From Sphingobacterium sp. SGG-5 (GTDB lineage: Bacteria; Bacteroidota; Bacteroidia; Sphingobacteriales; Sphingobacteriaceae), in assembly GCF_011043525.1 (NCBI RefSeq), contig NZ_JAAKGO010000003.1:248001-312000 (forward strand): a stretch of 64,000 nucleotides of DNA, given 5' to 3'. A program made the translations under genes and the position numbers. The notes beneath the pieces are model-generated. The model made no database searches. It saw nothing but the letters and a program-made list of their open reading frames with translations, and was not told the origin of the DNA. Below, piece by piece: positions 51,795 to 62,820 of this stretch (position 1 is its first letter; every line of letters starts with the position of its first letter).

Positions 51795-52163
51795 TTAATA
51801 ATTATACTTTTCGACCGATTTAATTTGATTATTACCCTCGGTAAAGACCAATGTAGGTTGATAGCTATCCGCTTCTTCCGGTGACATGTTGACGAACGAT
51901 AAGATATGCACCGTGTCACCGACCTTCGCATGTAATGCTGCGCCACCATTCATGCACACTTCGCCACTACCTCTTTTTCCAGGTATGACGTAAGTCATGA
52001 TGCGGCTTCCGTTTATCGCGTTGTTAATATATACCTGTTCGTATTTTTTGATACCAGCGGCGTCCAATAAGTCAGCATCGATGGTAATCGAGCCGTTATA
52101 TTTTACGTTTGCCTCAGTAACCACTACCGTGTGGATTTTTGCTTTTAATAATGTAACTTCCAT
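51795..52163 (-). CDS. panD: Aspartate 1-decarboxylase precursor
   Basis: A 122-residue pyruvoyl-dependent enzyme that makes beta-alanine from aspartate for pantothenate. The self-cleavage site Gly24-Ser25 lies in NVKYNGSITID, where the serine becomes the pyruvoyl group. VYINNAINGSRIMTYVI and NGGAALHAKVGDTVHIL are the conserved core. It follows the papain-like gene by 3 nt and is probably co-transcribed with it, an odd setting since no other pantothenate gene is nearby except coaA 15 kb away. A terminator follows. Confidence 0.96.
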   Translation of the reverse strand: MEVTLLKAKIHTVVVTEANVKYNGSITIDADLLDAAGIKKYEQVYINNAINGSRIMTYVIPGKRGSGEVCMNGGAALHAKVGDTVHILSFVNMSPEEADSYQPTLVFTEGNNQIKSVEKYNY

Positions 52164-52166
52164 GGT

Positions 52167-53249
52167 TTAAGAGTTATTTAAATATTGAGCGGGAGGAATA
52201 GAAGCTTCTATTTCCCCGGTCAGGTCCAATTGTTTGAATACATATGTATTTCCGTGTTGCAATATAGTAAAATGCTTGCAGCTAAAATCAGGTGTAAAGG
52301 CATAGGATTTGTCCCTGTCAAAATCTTGTGGACACTTGGCTCGTGTCTGATACAGTACCTCTCCGGCAGTCGAATAGCAACTTACGGTCATGTTTTCCGC
52401 ATTATGCTCCGCATAAAGCCAGACACCTTCACCGATCCCGCCCAACCACTGCGCCTTTGCTGGTAATCCTGAAGGGCGTACAGGTTCGCCCAGATAACCT
52501 ACAGTATGTTTTCCATCCGTAGGAGAGGATAGCGGTGTTTTCTTAGTACGTAGATTTTCCCGGATAAGATTCCACTGAAATCGTAGCGAAGCCCACCTAC
52601 CCATCTTCCATTGCGACAGGATTCTTTGTTCGTAACAGTAGATATAGCCATCCGGCGATGCATTGACGATATTACTTGTTGGGCTGGCTTTTACACATTC
52701 GGGATACAATATTTTCCGTATTCGGAAATCTTTGGGATCCATCGCATGCGTAAGCGCCTGGGCCACATAGCGGGAACAGCTATTGTTATTTGCTGCGAGC
52801 GCACCGTATAGGATCGGGCCTTGCCGTACAATATTTTCCGCATAATCCACTGCTTTTTTGAAGGATATGCCCTGTACCGGAACAAACAGTAGACGTCCGC
52901 CTCCGTGTGTGGCTGTTTCCATGCCAGACAATTCCTGTAAAATATCCAAGAGATTTGTAATTTCTCCCGTAGCGGGATCGATATCTGCCCGAATACTTAT
53001 CCGCAGGCGTGGATCGAAATCTTGCGATCGGGCGCGTCCATATCCACGTGGGCAGATATACCGGCCGAAATCGAAGTAACGTATTTCTCCGGTTTTCCTT
53101 TCGATGAGTAAAATAGCCGCATGCCCGACCTTAAAGTGTAGATCTTTCACAATACCACATTTCTGGAGTAAGGACATCCATGCCTCGTCACCGTATGCTG
53201 TTTGATCTGGCCAGGCTAAAGGTAGCGCTATGTCGTTATACAATTCCAT
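52167..53249 (-). CDS. Putative permuted papain-fold protein (DUF6695-like)
   Basis: A 360-residue protein from the ATG at 53249 (MELYNDIALPLAWPDQ); the frame is open 66 nt upstream inside the previous gene. His43 in VGHAAILLIERKTGEIRYFD precedes Cys158 in NNNSCSRYVAQAL, the His-first, Cys-later order of circularly permuted papain-fold (NlpC/P60- or LRAT-like) enzymes. This suggests a thiol hydrolase or acyltransferase, but I infer it only from motif spacing. The C-terminal ~140 residues look beta-rich. The likely family is DUF6695. It overlaps the cysteine-synthase-like gene by 14 nt and precedes panD by 3 nt. Confidence 0.65.
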   Translation of the reverse strand: MELYNDIALPLAWPDQTAYGDEAWMSLLQKCGIVKDLHFKVGHAAILLIERKTGEIRYFDFGRYICPRGYGRARSQDFDPRLRISIRADIDPATGEITNLLDILQELSGMETATHGGGRLLFVPVQGISFKKAVDYAENIVRQGPILYGALAANNNSCSRYVAQALTHAMDPKDFRIRKILYPECVKASPTSNIVNASPDGYIYCYEQRILSQWKMGRWASLRFQWNLIRENLRTKKTPLSSPTDGKHTVGYLGEPVRPSGLPAKAQWLGGIGEGVWLYAEHNAENMTVSCYSTAGEVLYQTRAKCPQDFDRDKSYAFTPDFSCKHFTILQHGNTYVFKQLDLTGEIEASIPPAQYLNNS

Positions 53250-54210
53250 AGCTTGATTCCGTATGCGGCAGGTCGGGGTATAGCACTTGTTTGTAGCGTT
53301 CGCCATGATCGGCAAATAGAAGGACGACTATGGCGTCTTTTCCAAACGTATGTTGTTGTATATGTGTTTCCAGCCCAGCAAGTACAGCAGCACTGGAGAA
53401 ACCGATAAGCTCCCTTTGCTGCTTATAGTACGATAATGCGTTATGTTTACTTTCCTCGAGGTCGACTTGATAGATCATATCCACATGAGCGGCATCAAAT
53501 ACCTCAGGAACGAATGTACGGCCTATGCCTTCAATTCTTTCCATGGGGATGTCATCGACGGGAAGACAACCGTATTTGAAGTAATGGGAAAGTACCGACC
53601 CTTTCGGCTCGATGCCACATATCTTTATTTTCGGAGTTTGCTGTTTTAGGAATTTTCCTGTGCCTGAAATAGTTCCTCCTGTGCCTATACCTGCAAAAAA
53701 GTGTGTGATTTTACCCGCGGTCTGTTGCCAGATCTCCGGTCCTGTAGTTTCAAAATGTGCCTGCAGGTTGGCCTGATTGCAATATTGATTGGTATAATAG
53801 GCGTTTGTATGCTTCTGTGCATATTCCTGTGCCCGATATTGGGTTGATTGTGGGTCCAACATGCCGTGGGAATTTTCACAGATCTCTATACATGCCCCAT
53901 ATCGCTTTAGCATATCCAGCTTTTCACGTGAACAGTTCTTGGAGACAAAAACTTTCGCTTTATACCCCAGTTCACCCGCCAGACGGGCTATACCGATACC
54001 GGTGTTTCCGCTGCTTGCTTCGACAAAGGTACCCCCCGGTTGGATTTTCTTCTGCGCGATGGCTTCTTTTACCATATACCAAGCCGGTCGATCTTTGGAC
54101 GACTTACTCAGATTGCAGAATTCCTCTTTAATATATATAGTGCATTGGTATTTTTCTGAAAGATAAGTGTTTTTGCGAAGTGGAGTGTTGCCTATAGTTG
54201 ATAACTTCAA
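53236..54210 (-). CDS. Cysteine-synthase-like PLP enzyme
   Basis: A 324-residue fold-type II PLP enzyme. Lys39 in KSSKDRPAW should bind PLP, SSGNTG (66-71) is the substrate loop and GTGGTISGTG (about 176-185) the phosphate cup; IEGIGRTFVPEVFD is also typical. CysK/CysM and cystathionine-synthase relatives replace the beta-substituent of O-acetyl- or O-phosphoserine with sulfide or other nucleophiles, and some make diaminopropionate precursors. Which reaction applies here is open. The start appears to be TTG; no ATG lies in frame upstream and the next is at residue 46. No cysE or sulfide gene is adjacent; the partner is the papain-like protein. Confidence 0.85.
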   Translation of the reverse strand: MKLSTIGNTPLRKNTYLSEKYQCTIYIKEEFCNLSKSSKDRPAWYMVKEAIAQKKIQPGGTFVEASSGNTGIGIARLAGELGYKAKVFVSKNCSREKLDMLKRYGACIEICENSHGMLDPQSTQYRAQEYAQKHTNAYYTNQYCNQANLQAHFETTGPEIWQQTAGKITHFFAGIGTGGTISGTGKFLKQQTPKIKICGIEPKGSVLSHYFKYGCLPVDDIPMERIEGIGRTFVPEVFDAAHVDMIYQVDLEESKHNALSYYKQQRELIGFSSAAVLAGLETHIQQHTFGKDAIVVLLFADHGERYKQVLYPDLPHTESSYGIV

Positions 54211-54285
54211 ATTTTTCGTTTTTTCGTTCCCGTGTCTACTATTTCTGTCTAATATAGAAAACGTTTTTTTTATTTAAAAATTGTG

Positions 54286-56202
54286 TTAATCCACTTCCAG
54301 TTCGAGGATTTCTTCCGCCAGGGTCTCCCATTGTTCCTGTAAGTGCTCATATTCAGCCTTTTTTGAATTATAGTTCCGTGTGGTTTCCTGTAGTTTGACT
54401 GCATCAGAAAAAATTTCCTCCTTTGCCAATTGTAACTCCAATGCTTTGATTTCCGACTTAATATCCGCTATCTGCTGCTCCAGTTGTGCCAGTTCCCTGT
54501 TTTTCTTTTGCAGGAGCTTACTTTTATCCGCTGCCGGATCCAGTTTTTCCTTTTTAGGCTCTTCTTTCACCACTTTCTTTACCGGAGCTTCCGTTGGTTT
54601 TACGACCCGTTTAGCATTCCAGATCTCATATTCCTCATACGTTCCCGGATACTCCTTGATTTCTCTATTTTCGATAAACCAGATTTTGTTGGCCACATGG
54701 TCTAGGAAGTAACGATCGTGCGAAACGACGATAAATGTACCTTCGTATTGCTGCAAAGCCTGTATTAATATATTGACCGAAGCCATGTCCAAGTGGTTGG
54801 TCGGCTCATCGAGTACCAGAAAATTGGCGTCTGCCGTCAGCGCTTTCGCTAAGGCTACCCGTGATTTTTCACCACCGGATAATACCTTAATCTTTTTGAA
54901 CGCATCATCACCGCTGAACAGGAAGCAGCCCAATAGCGATCGGAGCTCCGTTTCCGTATGTTTTGGTGCAAAAGTCTGCAGCTCCTGTAAGATCGTGTTT
55001 TCCAGATGCAGCGCTTCCAGCTGGTGCTGGGCAAAAAAGGTCTGGGACACATTATGTCCTTTCGTGTTTTTCCCGTCAAACTCCTTATCCGCATCGGCGA
55101 TGATCCGCAATAGGGTCGACTTTCCTTTACCGTTGGCCCCGATCAAGGCAATTTTGTCTCCCTTTTCAATCAACCCGTCAGTCTGTTCCAGAATATCCAG
55201 ATTAGGGTAAGATTTGGATATATTTTCCAGTGTCACCACATGCCGTCCCGAAGGTTTGGAAAACTTGAAGCTGAAGTTGACTTCAGGATTGTCATCATCC
55301 ACATCATCAACCTTTTCCATACGGTCTAACGCTTTAATGCGCGATTGTACCATCTTGGCCTTTGACGCTTTTGCACGGAAACGTTCAATCAGCCTTTCCT
55401 CTTGTTTGATCTTCGCCTGTTGATTTTTAAACTGGTTGCCTTGGATTTCTTCACGGAGTGCCTTTTCCTCTAAATAAAATGAATAGTTTCCCGCATAGAG
55501 CGTCAATTTTCCCCGCTTAGACTCCACCGTTTTATTGATGATACGATCCAGGAAATACCTGTCATGCGATACAATTACGATTGCGCCTTCAAACGCCTGT
55601 AGGTAGTTTTCCAACCATTTGATAGAAGGTAGATCCAAGTGGTTGGTCGGCTCATCGAGCAACAGGATATCCGGTGTTTGTAATAGTATACGTGCCAACA
55701 TCACCCGCATACGCCAACCCCCCGAAAATGTCGCCAGAGGACGTTGCTGTTCGTCTTCCGAGAAGCCCAGTCCGGCTAATATTTCATGGGCCCGAAATTC
55801 AATATTATAACCATCGAGCGCCTCAAATTCCATCTGTTTATCGCTCAGTTTGTTCAATATTTCGTCCGAATAATCGGTCTCCATTTTTTTTAAAAGATCG
55901 TTGATTTCGCTATGCAGCTGATTTTGGCGAGCGAAGGCCTCCATAGCGACATGGAGAATACTCTTGTCCGAGTGGTACGACAAAAGATCTTGGTTGAGGT
56001 AACCCAATTTTAAGTCCTTGGCCATAGATATGGTTCCCGATGTGGGGCCATATTCGCCTACAATCAGTTTTAATAAGGTCGATTTTCCCGTACCGTTGGC
56101 ACCGATCAATCCCACTTTATCACCGGGTTTGATATGCCAGTTTGCTTCGTCGTATAAGGCCCGTGAGCCAATCTCAAATGTTAAATTATTTATCGAAATC
56201 AT
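54286..56202 (-). CDS. ABC-F family ATPase (Uup-like)
   Basis: A 638-residue soluble protein with two ABC domains and no membrane segment. Walker A motifs are GANGTGKSTLLK and GANGKGKSTLLR; signatures are SGGWRMRVMLARI and SGGEKSRVALAKAL; both Walker B motifs continue into [10 protein letters not shown] charged linker (about 240-310) joins the domains, and the C-terminal coiled coil (about 560-638) is typical of Uup. ABC-F proteins act on ribosomes. A -7 box TACTTTTG ends only 7 nt before the start codon. Confidence 0.92.
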   Translation of the reverse strand: MISINNLTFEIGSRALYDEANWHIKPGDKVGLIGANGTGKSTLLKLIVGEYGPTSGTISMAKDLKLGYLNQDLLSYHSDKSILHVAMEAFARQNQLHSEINDLLKKMETDYSDEILNKLSDKQMEFEALDGYNIEFRAHEILAGLGFSEDEQQRPLATFSGGWRMRVMLARILLQTPDILLLDEPTNHLDLPSIKWLENYLQAFEGAIVIVSHDRYFLDRIINKTVESKRGKLTLYAGNYSFYLEEKALREEIQGNQFKNQQAKIKQEERLIERFRAKASKAKMVQSRIKALDRMEKVDDVDDDNPEVNFSFKFSKPSGRHVVTLENISKSYPNLDILEQTDGLIEKGDKIALIGANGKGKSTLLRIIADADKEFDGKNTKGHNVSQTFFAQHQLEALHLENTILQELQTFAPKHTETELRSLLGCFLFSGDDAFKKIKVLSGGEKSRVALAKALTADANFLVLDEPTNHLDMASVNILIQALQQYEGTFIVVSHDRYFLDHVANKIWFIENREIKEYPGTYEEYEIWNAKRVVKPTEAPVKKVVKEEPKKEKLDPAADKSKLLQKKNRELAQLEQQIADIKSEIKALELQLAKEEIFSDAVKLQETTRNYNSKKAEYEHLQEQWETLAEEILELEVD

Positions 56203-56209
56203 TTCGGTG

Positions 56210-56217
56210 CAAAAGTA
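56210..56217 (-). promoter_or_regulatory. Probable -7 box for the Uup-like gene
   Basis: The minus strand reads TACTTTTG (exact TAnnTTTG), ending 7 nt before the ATG at 56202; a very short leader is implied. Confidence 0.45.
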
Positions 56218-56233
56218 GTAAAATTATTTAGTT

Positions 56234-56264
56234 GTCGGTAGTCAGCGATCAGTAGTCCGTGATC
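56234..56264. repeat. Degenerate heptamer tandem repeat
   Basis: Four imperfect 7-nt units can be read in a row: GTCGGTA, GTCAGCG, ATCAGTA, GTCCGTG, then ATC. It lies between the divergent Uup-like and pyrD genes. Confidence 0.55.
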
Positions 56265-56300
56265 TCCAAATTATCGTATTAAATCATTTTTAATTTTTGA

Positions 56301-56308
56301 TATCTTTG
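56301..56308 (+). promoter_or_regulatory. Probable -7 box for pyrD
   Basis: TATCTTTG matches TAnnTTTG exactly, 17 nt before the ATG at 56326. No good -33 TTG is visible. Confidence 0.5.
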
Positions 56309-56325
56309 TTTTTTGATTTTATAAG

Positions 56326-57354
56326 ATGTACAAACTCGTTAAACCGATTTTCTTTTCGATGAATCCTGAGCAGGCCCATCATGTGGTGACAGGAGGAATA
56401 AAAGCCCTGACAAAAATATGGGGCGCAAAATCCCTACTGCGGTCTATCTATACTGTAGATGATCCACGATTGACACGTGAAGTTTTTGGTCTGACGTTTA
56501 AGAACCCGGTGGGCTTGGCGGCAGGCTTCGATAAGAATGCCGAATATATCGACGATATGGCGAAGTTTGGCTTCGGCTTTATTGAGATCGGTACGGTGAC
56601 TCCCCGTCCTCAGCCCGGCAACGACAAGCCTCGTATGTTCAGGTTAGTCTCCGATGAGGCACTGATCAATCGGATGGGCTTCAACAACCAAGGCGCCGAT
56701 GTCGCAGCAGGTCGGCTACAATTCCTGAAAAATAAGGAAGGTGTGATTATCGGCGGAAATATCGGGAAGAACAAGATGACGCCTAACGAGGAGGCGGTGA
56801 ACGATTATATATATTGTTTTCACGCCCTGTACGACCACGTTGATTATTTCGTCGTGAATGTCAGTTCACCCAACACCCCGGGCTTACGGGATTTGCAGGA
56901 GAAGGAACCCTTGATGCATATTCTGCATACCCTTCAAGAGCTCAACCGGGCAAAGCCTACAGCCAAACCTATCTTGTTGAAGATTGCTCCCGACCTGACC
57001 GATAGCCAGCTGGACGATATTATCGAAATCGTGACAACGACGCAGATTGCGGGCGTCATCGCGACGAATACCACGATCTCCCGGGATGGGCTACAGAGCG
57101 ATGCTCATTTGGTTCGCGAAGCCGGAGGTGTCAGCGGTCGACCCTTGACTGCGCGGTCGACCGAAGTGATCCGTTATCTGTCCGAAAAATCCAATAAGGC
57201 TTTTCCTATCATCGGGGTGGGAGGTGTACATTCGGCGGAAGATGCCTTAGAGAAGCTTGATGCCGGAGCTGCGTTAATTCAGCTGTATACCGGTTTTATC
57301 TATGAAGGGCCTGGGCTGATCGGGGATATATGTAAGGCGATATTAAGGAGGTAA
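56326..57354 (+). CDS. pyrD: Dihydroorotate dehydrogenase (quinone), class 2
   Basis: A 342-residue membrane-associated flavoprotein oxidising dihydroorotate to orotate with quinone as acceptor, in pyrimidine synthesis. The N-terminal extension [19 protein letters not shown] is the membrane-contact helix of class 2 enzymes. FMN-binding and catalytic motifs are [55 protein letters not shown] (catalytic serine), KIAPDLTD and PIIGVGGV. Single gene. Confidence 0.97.
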   Translation: MYKLVKPIFFSMNPEQAHHVVTGGIKALTKIWGAKSLLRSIYTVDDPRLTREVFGLTFKNPVGLAAGFDKNAEYIDDMAKFGFGFIEIGTVTPRPQPGNDKPRMFRLVSDEALINRMGFNNQGADVAAGRLQFLKNKEGVIIGGNIGKNKMTPNEEAVNDYIYCFHALYDHVDYFVVNVSSPNTPGLRDLQEKEPLMHILHTLQELNRAKPTAKPILLKIAPDLTDSQLDDIIEIVTTTQIAGVIATNTTISRDGLQSDAHLVREAGGVSGRPLTARSTEVIRYLSEKSNKAFPIIGVGGVHSAEDALEKLDAGAALIQLYTGFIYEGPGLIGDICKAILRR

Positions 57355-57380
57355 GGGGAAGGGCTCTGTCTATTGGATTT

Positions 57381-58283
57381 TCAAGATCCAAACAAACCAC
57401 CTATTTTCCCCGAATCTGGTTTCTGAGGTATAAATAGATCTGTGCCTATCGCTTTATTTAGCCGTTCGATAAAATGTGCAGCAAGGAGGGGCGACTCGAC
57501 TTCGACATTCTGATGGATAAAGAAATACAGCTGTTGCAGACCCACTTCTTTCCACTCGACAATCCGCTCGATCCAATCTTCCAGCCGCGTATAATCTGTG
57601 GGGTGATTGGCACCGACATACCGTACAAAAGCCGTGGGTGTTGTCAGACGCATGTGCATCATATCCCGCCGTCCGGCAGTGTCCACCAGCACATTTGTTT
57701 TATTCGTGTCTTCCAACAGCCGATAGTATTTTTCTGCAATCTCTTTATTGGAAAACCATTCTTCATTGCGTACCTCTACGGCAAGCGGATAGCCTTTGGG
57801 AAAATGTGTTAAAAAATCCGCCAGACGATCAAAGTAATTGGGTTTGAAGTTGTCGATCATCTGTAGGAATGCCATACCCAGCTGCTCCTCGAAAAGAACG
57901 GTGGCATCGACGAATGCATGGACCTTTTCGTCGGTATTCAGCAGTCGGCTATAGTGGCTGATAGACTGGGGTATTTTGGGAAAGAACTTGAAGTCGGCAG
58001 GTGTTTTCGATTTCCACGTTTCCACCTGTTGCTTGGAGGGTGAATTGTAAAAAGTGGCGTTGAGCTCAATGGCATTAAACTGCCTGGAATAGTAGCTCAA
58101 TTCGTCTTTAGTACCTCTTGGGTAAAAACCTTTGAGATCAGTTTTGTTCCACTTGGCGCAACCCACATAGACCTCCATAGACTTATTGTTCTTTTTGCTG
58201 CGCAATAATGCTAAGGTCTCCGGTGCTGTTGGCGGAATGCGAAAATCGATTGTTGACGGATCGTCTACTTTTCCAAACTTCAT
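57381..58283 (-). CDS. DUF72 family protein
   Basis: A 300-residue protein of TIM-barrel type. VYVGCAKWNKTDLKGFYPRG, FNAIELNATFYNSPS, FKFFPKIPQSISH and LAVEVRNEEWF are characteristic DUF72 blocks. Function is unknown; a hydrolase or nuclease-like role has been suggested for the fold. An N-terminal addition of about 35 residues precedes the usual start of the family. It lies 25 nt downstream of the YbiT-like gene and is probably co-transcribed with it. Confidence 0.88.
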   Translation of the reverse strand: MKFGKVDDPSTIDFRIPPTAPETLALLRSKKNNKSMEVYVGCAKWNKTDLKGFYPRGTKDELSYYSRQFNAIELNATFYNSPSKQQVETWKSKTPADFKFFPKIPQSISHYSRLLNTDEKVHAFVDATVLFEEQLGMAFLQMIDNFKPNYFDRLADFLTHFPKGYPLAVEVRNEEWFSNKEIAEKYYRLLEDTNKTNVLVDTAGRRDMMHMRLTTPTAFVRYVGANHPTDYTRLEDWIERIVEWKEVGLQQLYFFIHQNVEVESPLLAAHFIERLNKAIGTDLFIPQKPDSGKIGGLFGS

Positions 58284-58308
58284 GGTATTACTTTTTTAAT
58301 CTCCTTTT

Positions 58309-59991
<1,683 letters not shown>

Positions 59992-60098
59992 TTATAAGCT
60001 TGACGGCAAAATGACATTAAGTTGAAACGAAGACAGACTATTTTTAAATTTCTGTCGTTATACTTGTAAAATAAACCTGGAAAAAATTAAGTACTGAA

Positions 60099-60626
60099 AT
60101 GGGCTTACTTCAAAAGGAATTATTTGGTGCCTGGCGATTACTTTCCTATATCGAAATTCCGATAAATGGAGGGGATTCGTACTTTCCCTATGGGAAATCA
60201 CCGAAAGGTATTTTATTGTATAATCCCGAGGGATTTATGTCTTTACATATTTCGGCGTCGGAAGAAATCCAACTGCTGACGGAAGGCCACCAGTTGGATC
60301 GGGATGAAAATACGCGACGGGGAACACCGGCTTTTGTAGCGTTTAGCGGTGCATATACGGTGGATAGTAAATTGGCTTGTGTCAACTATTTTATCGAAAC
60401 AGCATTATACCCCGCTTGGGAGGGGACAAAGCAAGTCCGGAAGCTCTCTTTCGAGGGGAATACGCTCTATCAGAAAACGATGGAGCCTGTGATGTCGGAA
60501 GGGGAGATGGTGCATGCACACATGACTTGGGAACGTGTAGATCAGGAACAGGGAGAGGAGATCCTGTTAACGAAAATAGGACACGACCTTTCGTTGTCGT
60601 ATCCTGCTTTCCTGAAGGAAGAGTAA
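60099..60626 (+). CDS. Lipocalin-like domain protein
   Basis: A 175-residue protein without signal peptide. The N-terminal LFGAWRLLSYIEI and YGKSPKGILLYNPEGFMSLHIS are typical of the lipocalin-like (Lipocalin_5) family, whose beta-barrel binds small hydrophobic molecules; members occur as stand-alone proteins of unknown ligand. Single gene, with its stop only 2 nt from the stop of convergent lysS. Confidence 0.82.
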   Translation: MGLLQKELFGAWRLLSYIEIPINGGDSYFPYGKSPKGILLYNPEGFMSLHISASEEIQLLTEGHQLDRDENTRRGTPAFVAFSGAYTVDSKLACVNYFIETALYPAWEGTKQVRKLSFEGNTLYQKTMEPVMSEGEMVHAHMTWERVDQEQGEEILLTKIGHDLSLSYPAFLKEE

Positions 60627-60628
60627 AA

Positions 60629-62335
60629 CTACTTCTTCATGATAAATTTTTGATCTCCTTCGACAATAATATGGATGAGATCTTTTTGCCGCAGGCCTTT
60701 TGTTGCTGTATCCCATTTTTTGCCACTCAGGCCGGTACTGTCTTTTATAGCCGTCAGAGAATTTTGTTCTTCGGTCAGCTGTCCTAAGATCAGTTTCTCA
60801 TCGTCCGTTAATTCTATTGCATTTTCTTTTTTCTCCGGCCGCATCTGCGGGAAGAATAACACTTCTTGGATGGATGCATTGTTGGTCAGGAACATAATCA
60901 ACCGATCCATGCCGATACCCAATCCGGAGGTCGGTGGCATGCCGTATTCCAACGCGCGCAAGAAGTCCTGATCGATAAACATGGCTTCATCATCGCCTTT
61001 TTCGGAGAGACGCAGCTGATCTTCAAAACGCTCACGCTGATCGATGGGATCATTGAGCTCTGAATAGGCGTTGGCAACTTCTTTGCCACAGACCATCAGT
61101 TCAAAACGCTCGGTCAGTTCGGGGTTGCTCCGATGTTTTTTAGTCAAAGGCGACATCTCAATCGGGTAGTCGGTAATAAAAGTAGGCTGAATGAAGTTGC
61201 CTTCACATTTTTCACTAAAAATCTCGTCGATGAGTTTGCCTTTTCCCATGGTATCGTTGACGTCTATACCCATGCCTTTGGCAGCAAGTCGAATTTCTTC
61301 CTCTGATTTTCCCGAAATGTCGAAGCCTGTAAACTGCTTAATGGCTTCTGTCATTGAAATGCGCGGATAGGGGGCCTTAAAGTCTATCTTATGCTCGCCG
61401 AATACCGCTTGGGTAGTACCGTTTACAGCGAGGGCACAATGTTCCAACAGGTGCTCGGTAAACTCCATCATCCAATTGTAGTCTTTATACGCCACGTAGA
61501 TTTCCATGGCGGTAAACTCGGGATTGTGGGTGCGGTCCATTCCTTCATTACGGAAGTTTTTGGAAAACTCATACACACCATCAAAACCACCGACGATCAA
61601 ACGCTTCAGATAAAGCTCGTTGGCAATCCGTAAATATAGGGGAATATCCAGTGCATTGTGATGCGTCATGAAAGGGCGTGCTGCTGCACCGCCGGGAATA
61701 GCTTGCAATACGGGTGTCTCGACCTCCATGTAACCTGCGTTGTTGAAAAACTCACGCATAGCATTGAAGAGCTTTGTCCGTTTGACGAATATCTCTTTGT
61801 TGCGGGAATTGACAATGAGGTCGACATAGCGCATTCTGTAACGTTGCTCCGGATCGGTGAACGCATCGAAGGTCTTGCCGTCAGCTTCTTTGACGACAGG
61901 CAAGGGGCGCAAGGATTTGGCCAGTACGGTTAGTGTATTGGCGTGAATAGAGATCTCACCGGTCTGCGTCGTGAAGACATAGCCGTCTATGCCGACAATA
62001 TCGCCGATATCTAATAGCTTTTTGAATATGGTATTGTATAAAGTCTTGTCTTCACCGGGACATAGGTCGTCTCGTTTGATATACACCTGTATACGTCCGG
62101 TCGAGTCCTGTAATTCGATGAAAGACGCATTGCCCATGATACGCCTGCTCATAATACGTCCGGCAATACGAATGGCTTTATAGTTTAGCTTGTCTCTTTC
62201 GTAATGTTCTAATATGTCGGCAGCCGTGACGTTGACCTCAAATTCGTCGGCAGGGTAAGGGTTGACGCCCAGATCAATGATGTGCTGAAGATTTTGTCTG
62301 CGTTGTTGTTCCTGTTCGGATAATACGATACTCAT
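60629..62335 (-). CDS. lysS: Lysine--tRNA ligase (class II)
   Basis: A 568-residue enzyme from the ATG at 62335 (MSIVLSEQEQQRRQNLQHII). The frame is open 27 nt further, but the extra residues do not fit the family. It has the OB-fold anticodon domain (about 55-165, AGRIMSRRIMGNASFIELQD) and the class II core: motif 1 near FFNNAGYMEVETPVLQ, motif 2 FRNEGMDRTHNPEFTAMEIY and motif 3 GLGIGMDRLIMFLTN. About 65 residues follow motif 3, longer than in E. coli LysS, an extension common in Bacteroidota. Divergent from rpmE2. Confidence 0.96.
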   Translation of the reverse strand: MSIVLSEQEQQRRQNLQHIIDLGVNPYPADEFEVNVTAADILEHYERDKLNYKAIRIAGRIMSRRIMGNASFIELQDSTGRIQVYIKRDDLCPGEDKTLYNTIFKKLLDIGDIVGIDGYVFTTQTGEISIHANTLTVLAKSLRPLPVVKEADGKTFDAFTDPEQRYRMRYVDLIVNSRNKEIFVKRTKLFNAMREFFNNAGYMEVETPVLQAIPGGAAARPFMTHHNALDIPLYLRIANELYLKRLIVGGFDGVYEFSKNFRNEGMDRTHNPEFTAMEIYVAYKDYNWMMEFTEHLLEHCALAVNGTTQAVFGEHKIDFKAPYPRISMTEAIKQFTGFDISGKSEEEIRLAAKGMGIDVNDTMGKGKLIDEIFSEKCEGNFIQPTFITDYPIEMSPLTKKHRSNPELTERFELMVCGKEVANAYSELNDPIDQRERFEDQLRLSEKGDDEAMFIDQDFLRALEYGMPPTSGLGIGMDRLIMFLTNNASIQEVLFFPQMRPEKKENAIELTDDEKLILGQLTEEQNSLTAIKDSTGLSGKKWDTATKGLRQKDLIHIIVEGDQKFIMKK

Positions 62336-62359
62336 ATTGTATATTGATGAATCAAAGTG

Positions 62360-62367
62360 CAAACTTA
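62360..62367 (-). promoter_or_regulatory. Probable -7 box for lysS
   Basis: The minus strand reads TAAGTTTG (exact TAnnTTTG), 24 nt before the ATG at 62335. This position supports the shorter lysS start. Confidence 0.5.
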
Positions 62368-62398
62368 AAAAAAAAAGAGGAAAAGTGTAGGGAATGTT

Positions 62399-62428
62399 TT
62401 GGAATATAGCTTTAATAAATTAACTTTG
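62399..62428 (+). promoter_or_regulatory. Promoter of rpmE2
   Basis: TTG at 62399-62401 and TAACTTTG at 62421-62428 (exact match) are 19 nt apart, 37 nt before the start codon. Confidence 0.65.
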
Positions 62429-62465
62429 CACCTCGATTGTTGAATATATAGTAATCATAGATAAA

Positions 62466-62714
62466 ATGAAAAAAGATTTGCATCCATCAAACTACAGATT
62501 AGTCGTATTTAAGGATATGTCCAATGACTATGCTTTTTTGACAAAATCATGTGTAGACACGAAAGAAACAACGACTTGGGAAGATGGTAATGAATATCCA
62601 TTGGTAAAACTGGAAATTTCACATACATCGCACCCATTCTATACCGGTAAGATGAAGTTGGTCGATACTGCTGGACGTATCGATAAATTCCGTAGCCGTT
62701 ATAACAAGAAATAA
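62466..62714 (+). CDS. rpmE2: 50S ribosomal protein L31, type B
   Basis: An 82-residue ribosomal protein. [44 protein letters not shown] and [10 protein letters not shown] are diagnostic of the type B form. It lacks the four-cysteine zinc site of type A L31 (only one cysteine is seen), so it does not need zinc. It has its own promoter and terminator. Confidence 0.97.
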   Translation: MKKDLHPSNYRLVVFKDMSNDYAFLTKSCVDTKETTTWEDGNEYPLVKLEISHTSHPFYTGKMKLVDTAGRIDKFRSRYNKK

Positions 62715-62743
62715 GACGATAAAAAAAATTATTGTTGAAAGAT

Positions 62744-62773
62744 ATCCCGATAACCAGTTTATCGGGATTTTTT
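62744..62773 (+). terminator. Intrinsic terminator of rpmE2
   Basis: ATCCCGATAA (62744-62753) pairs with TTATCGGGAT (62759-62768), 5-nt loop, followed by five more T. Confidence 0.9.
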
Positions 62774-62800
62774 GTGGATAGCGTTTTTATTTTATATTTG
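62772..62800 (+). promoter_or_regulatory. Promoter of the GNAT gene
   Basis: TTG at 62772-62774 and TATATTTG at 62793-62800 (exact match) are 18 nt apart. The -33 element abuts the rpmE2 terminator. The implied leader is about 80 nt and contains the palindrome at 62836-62854. Confidence 0.58.
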
Positions 62801-62820
62801 CTCTTGTATAGAAGATGTTA

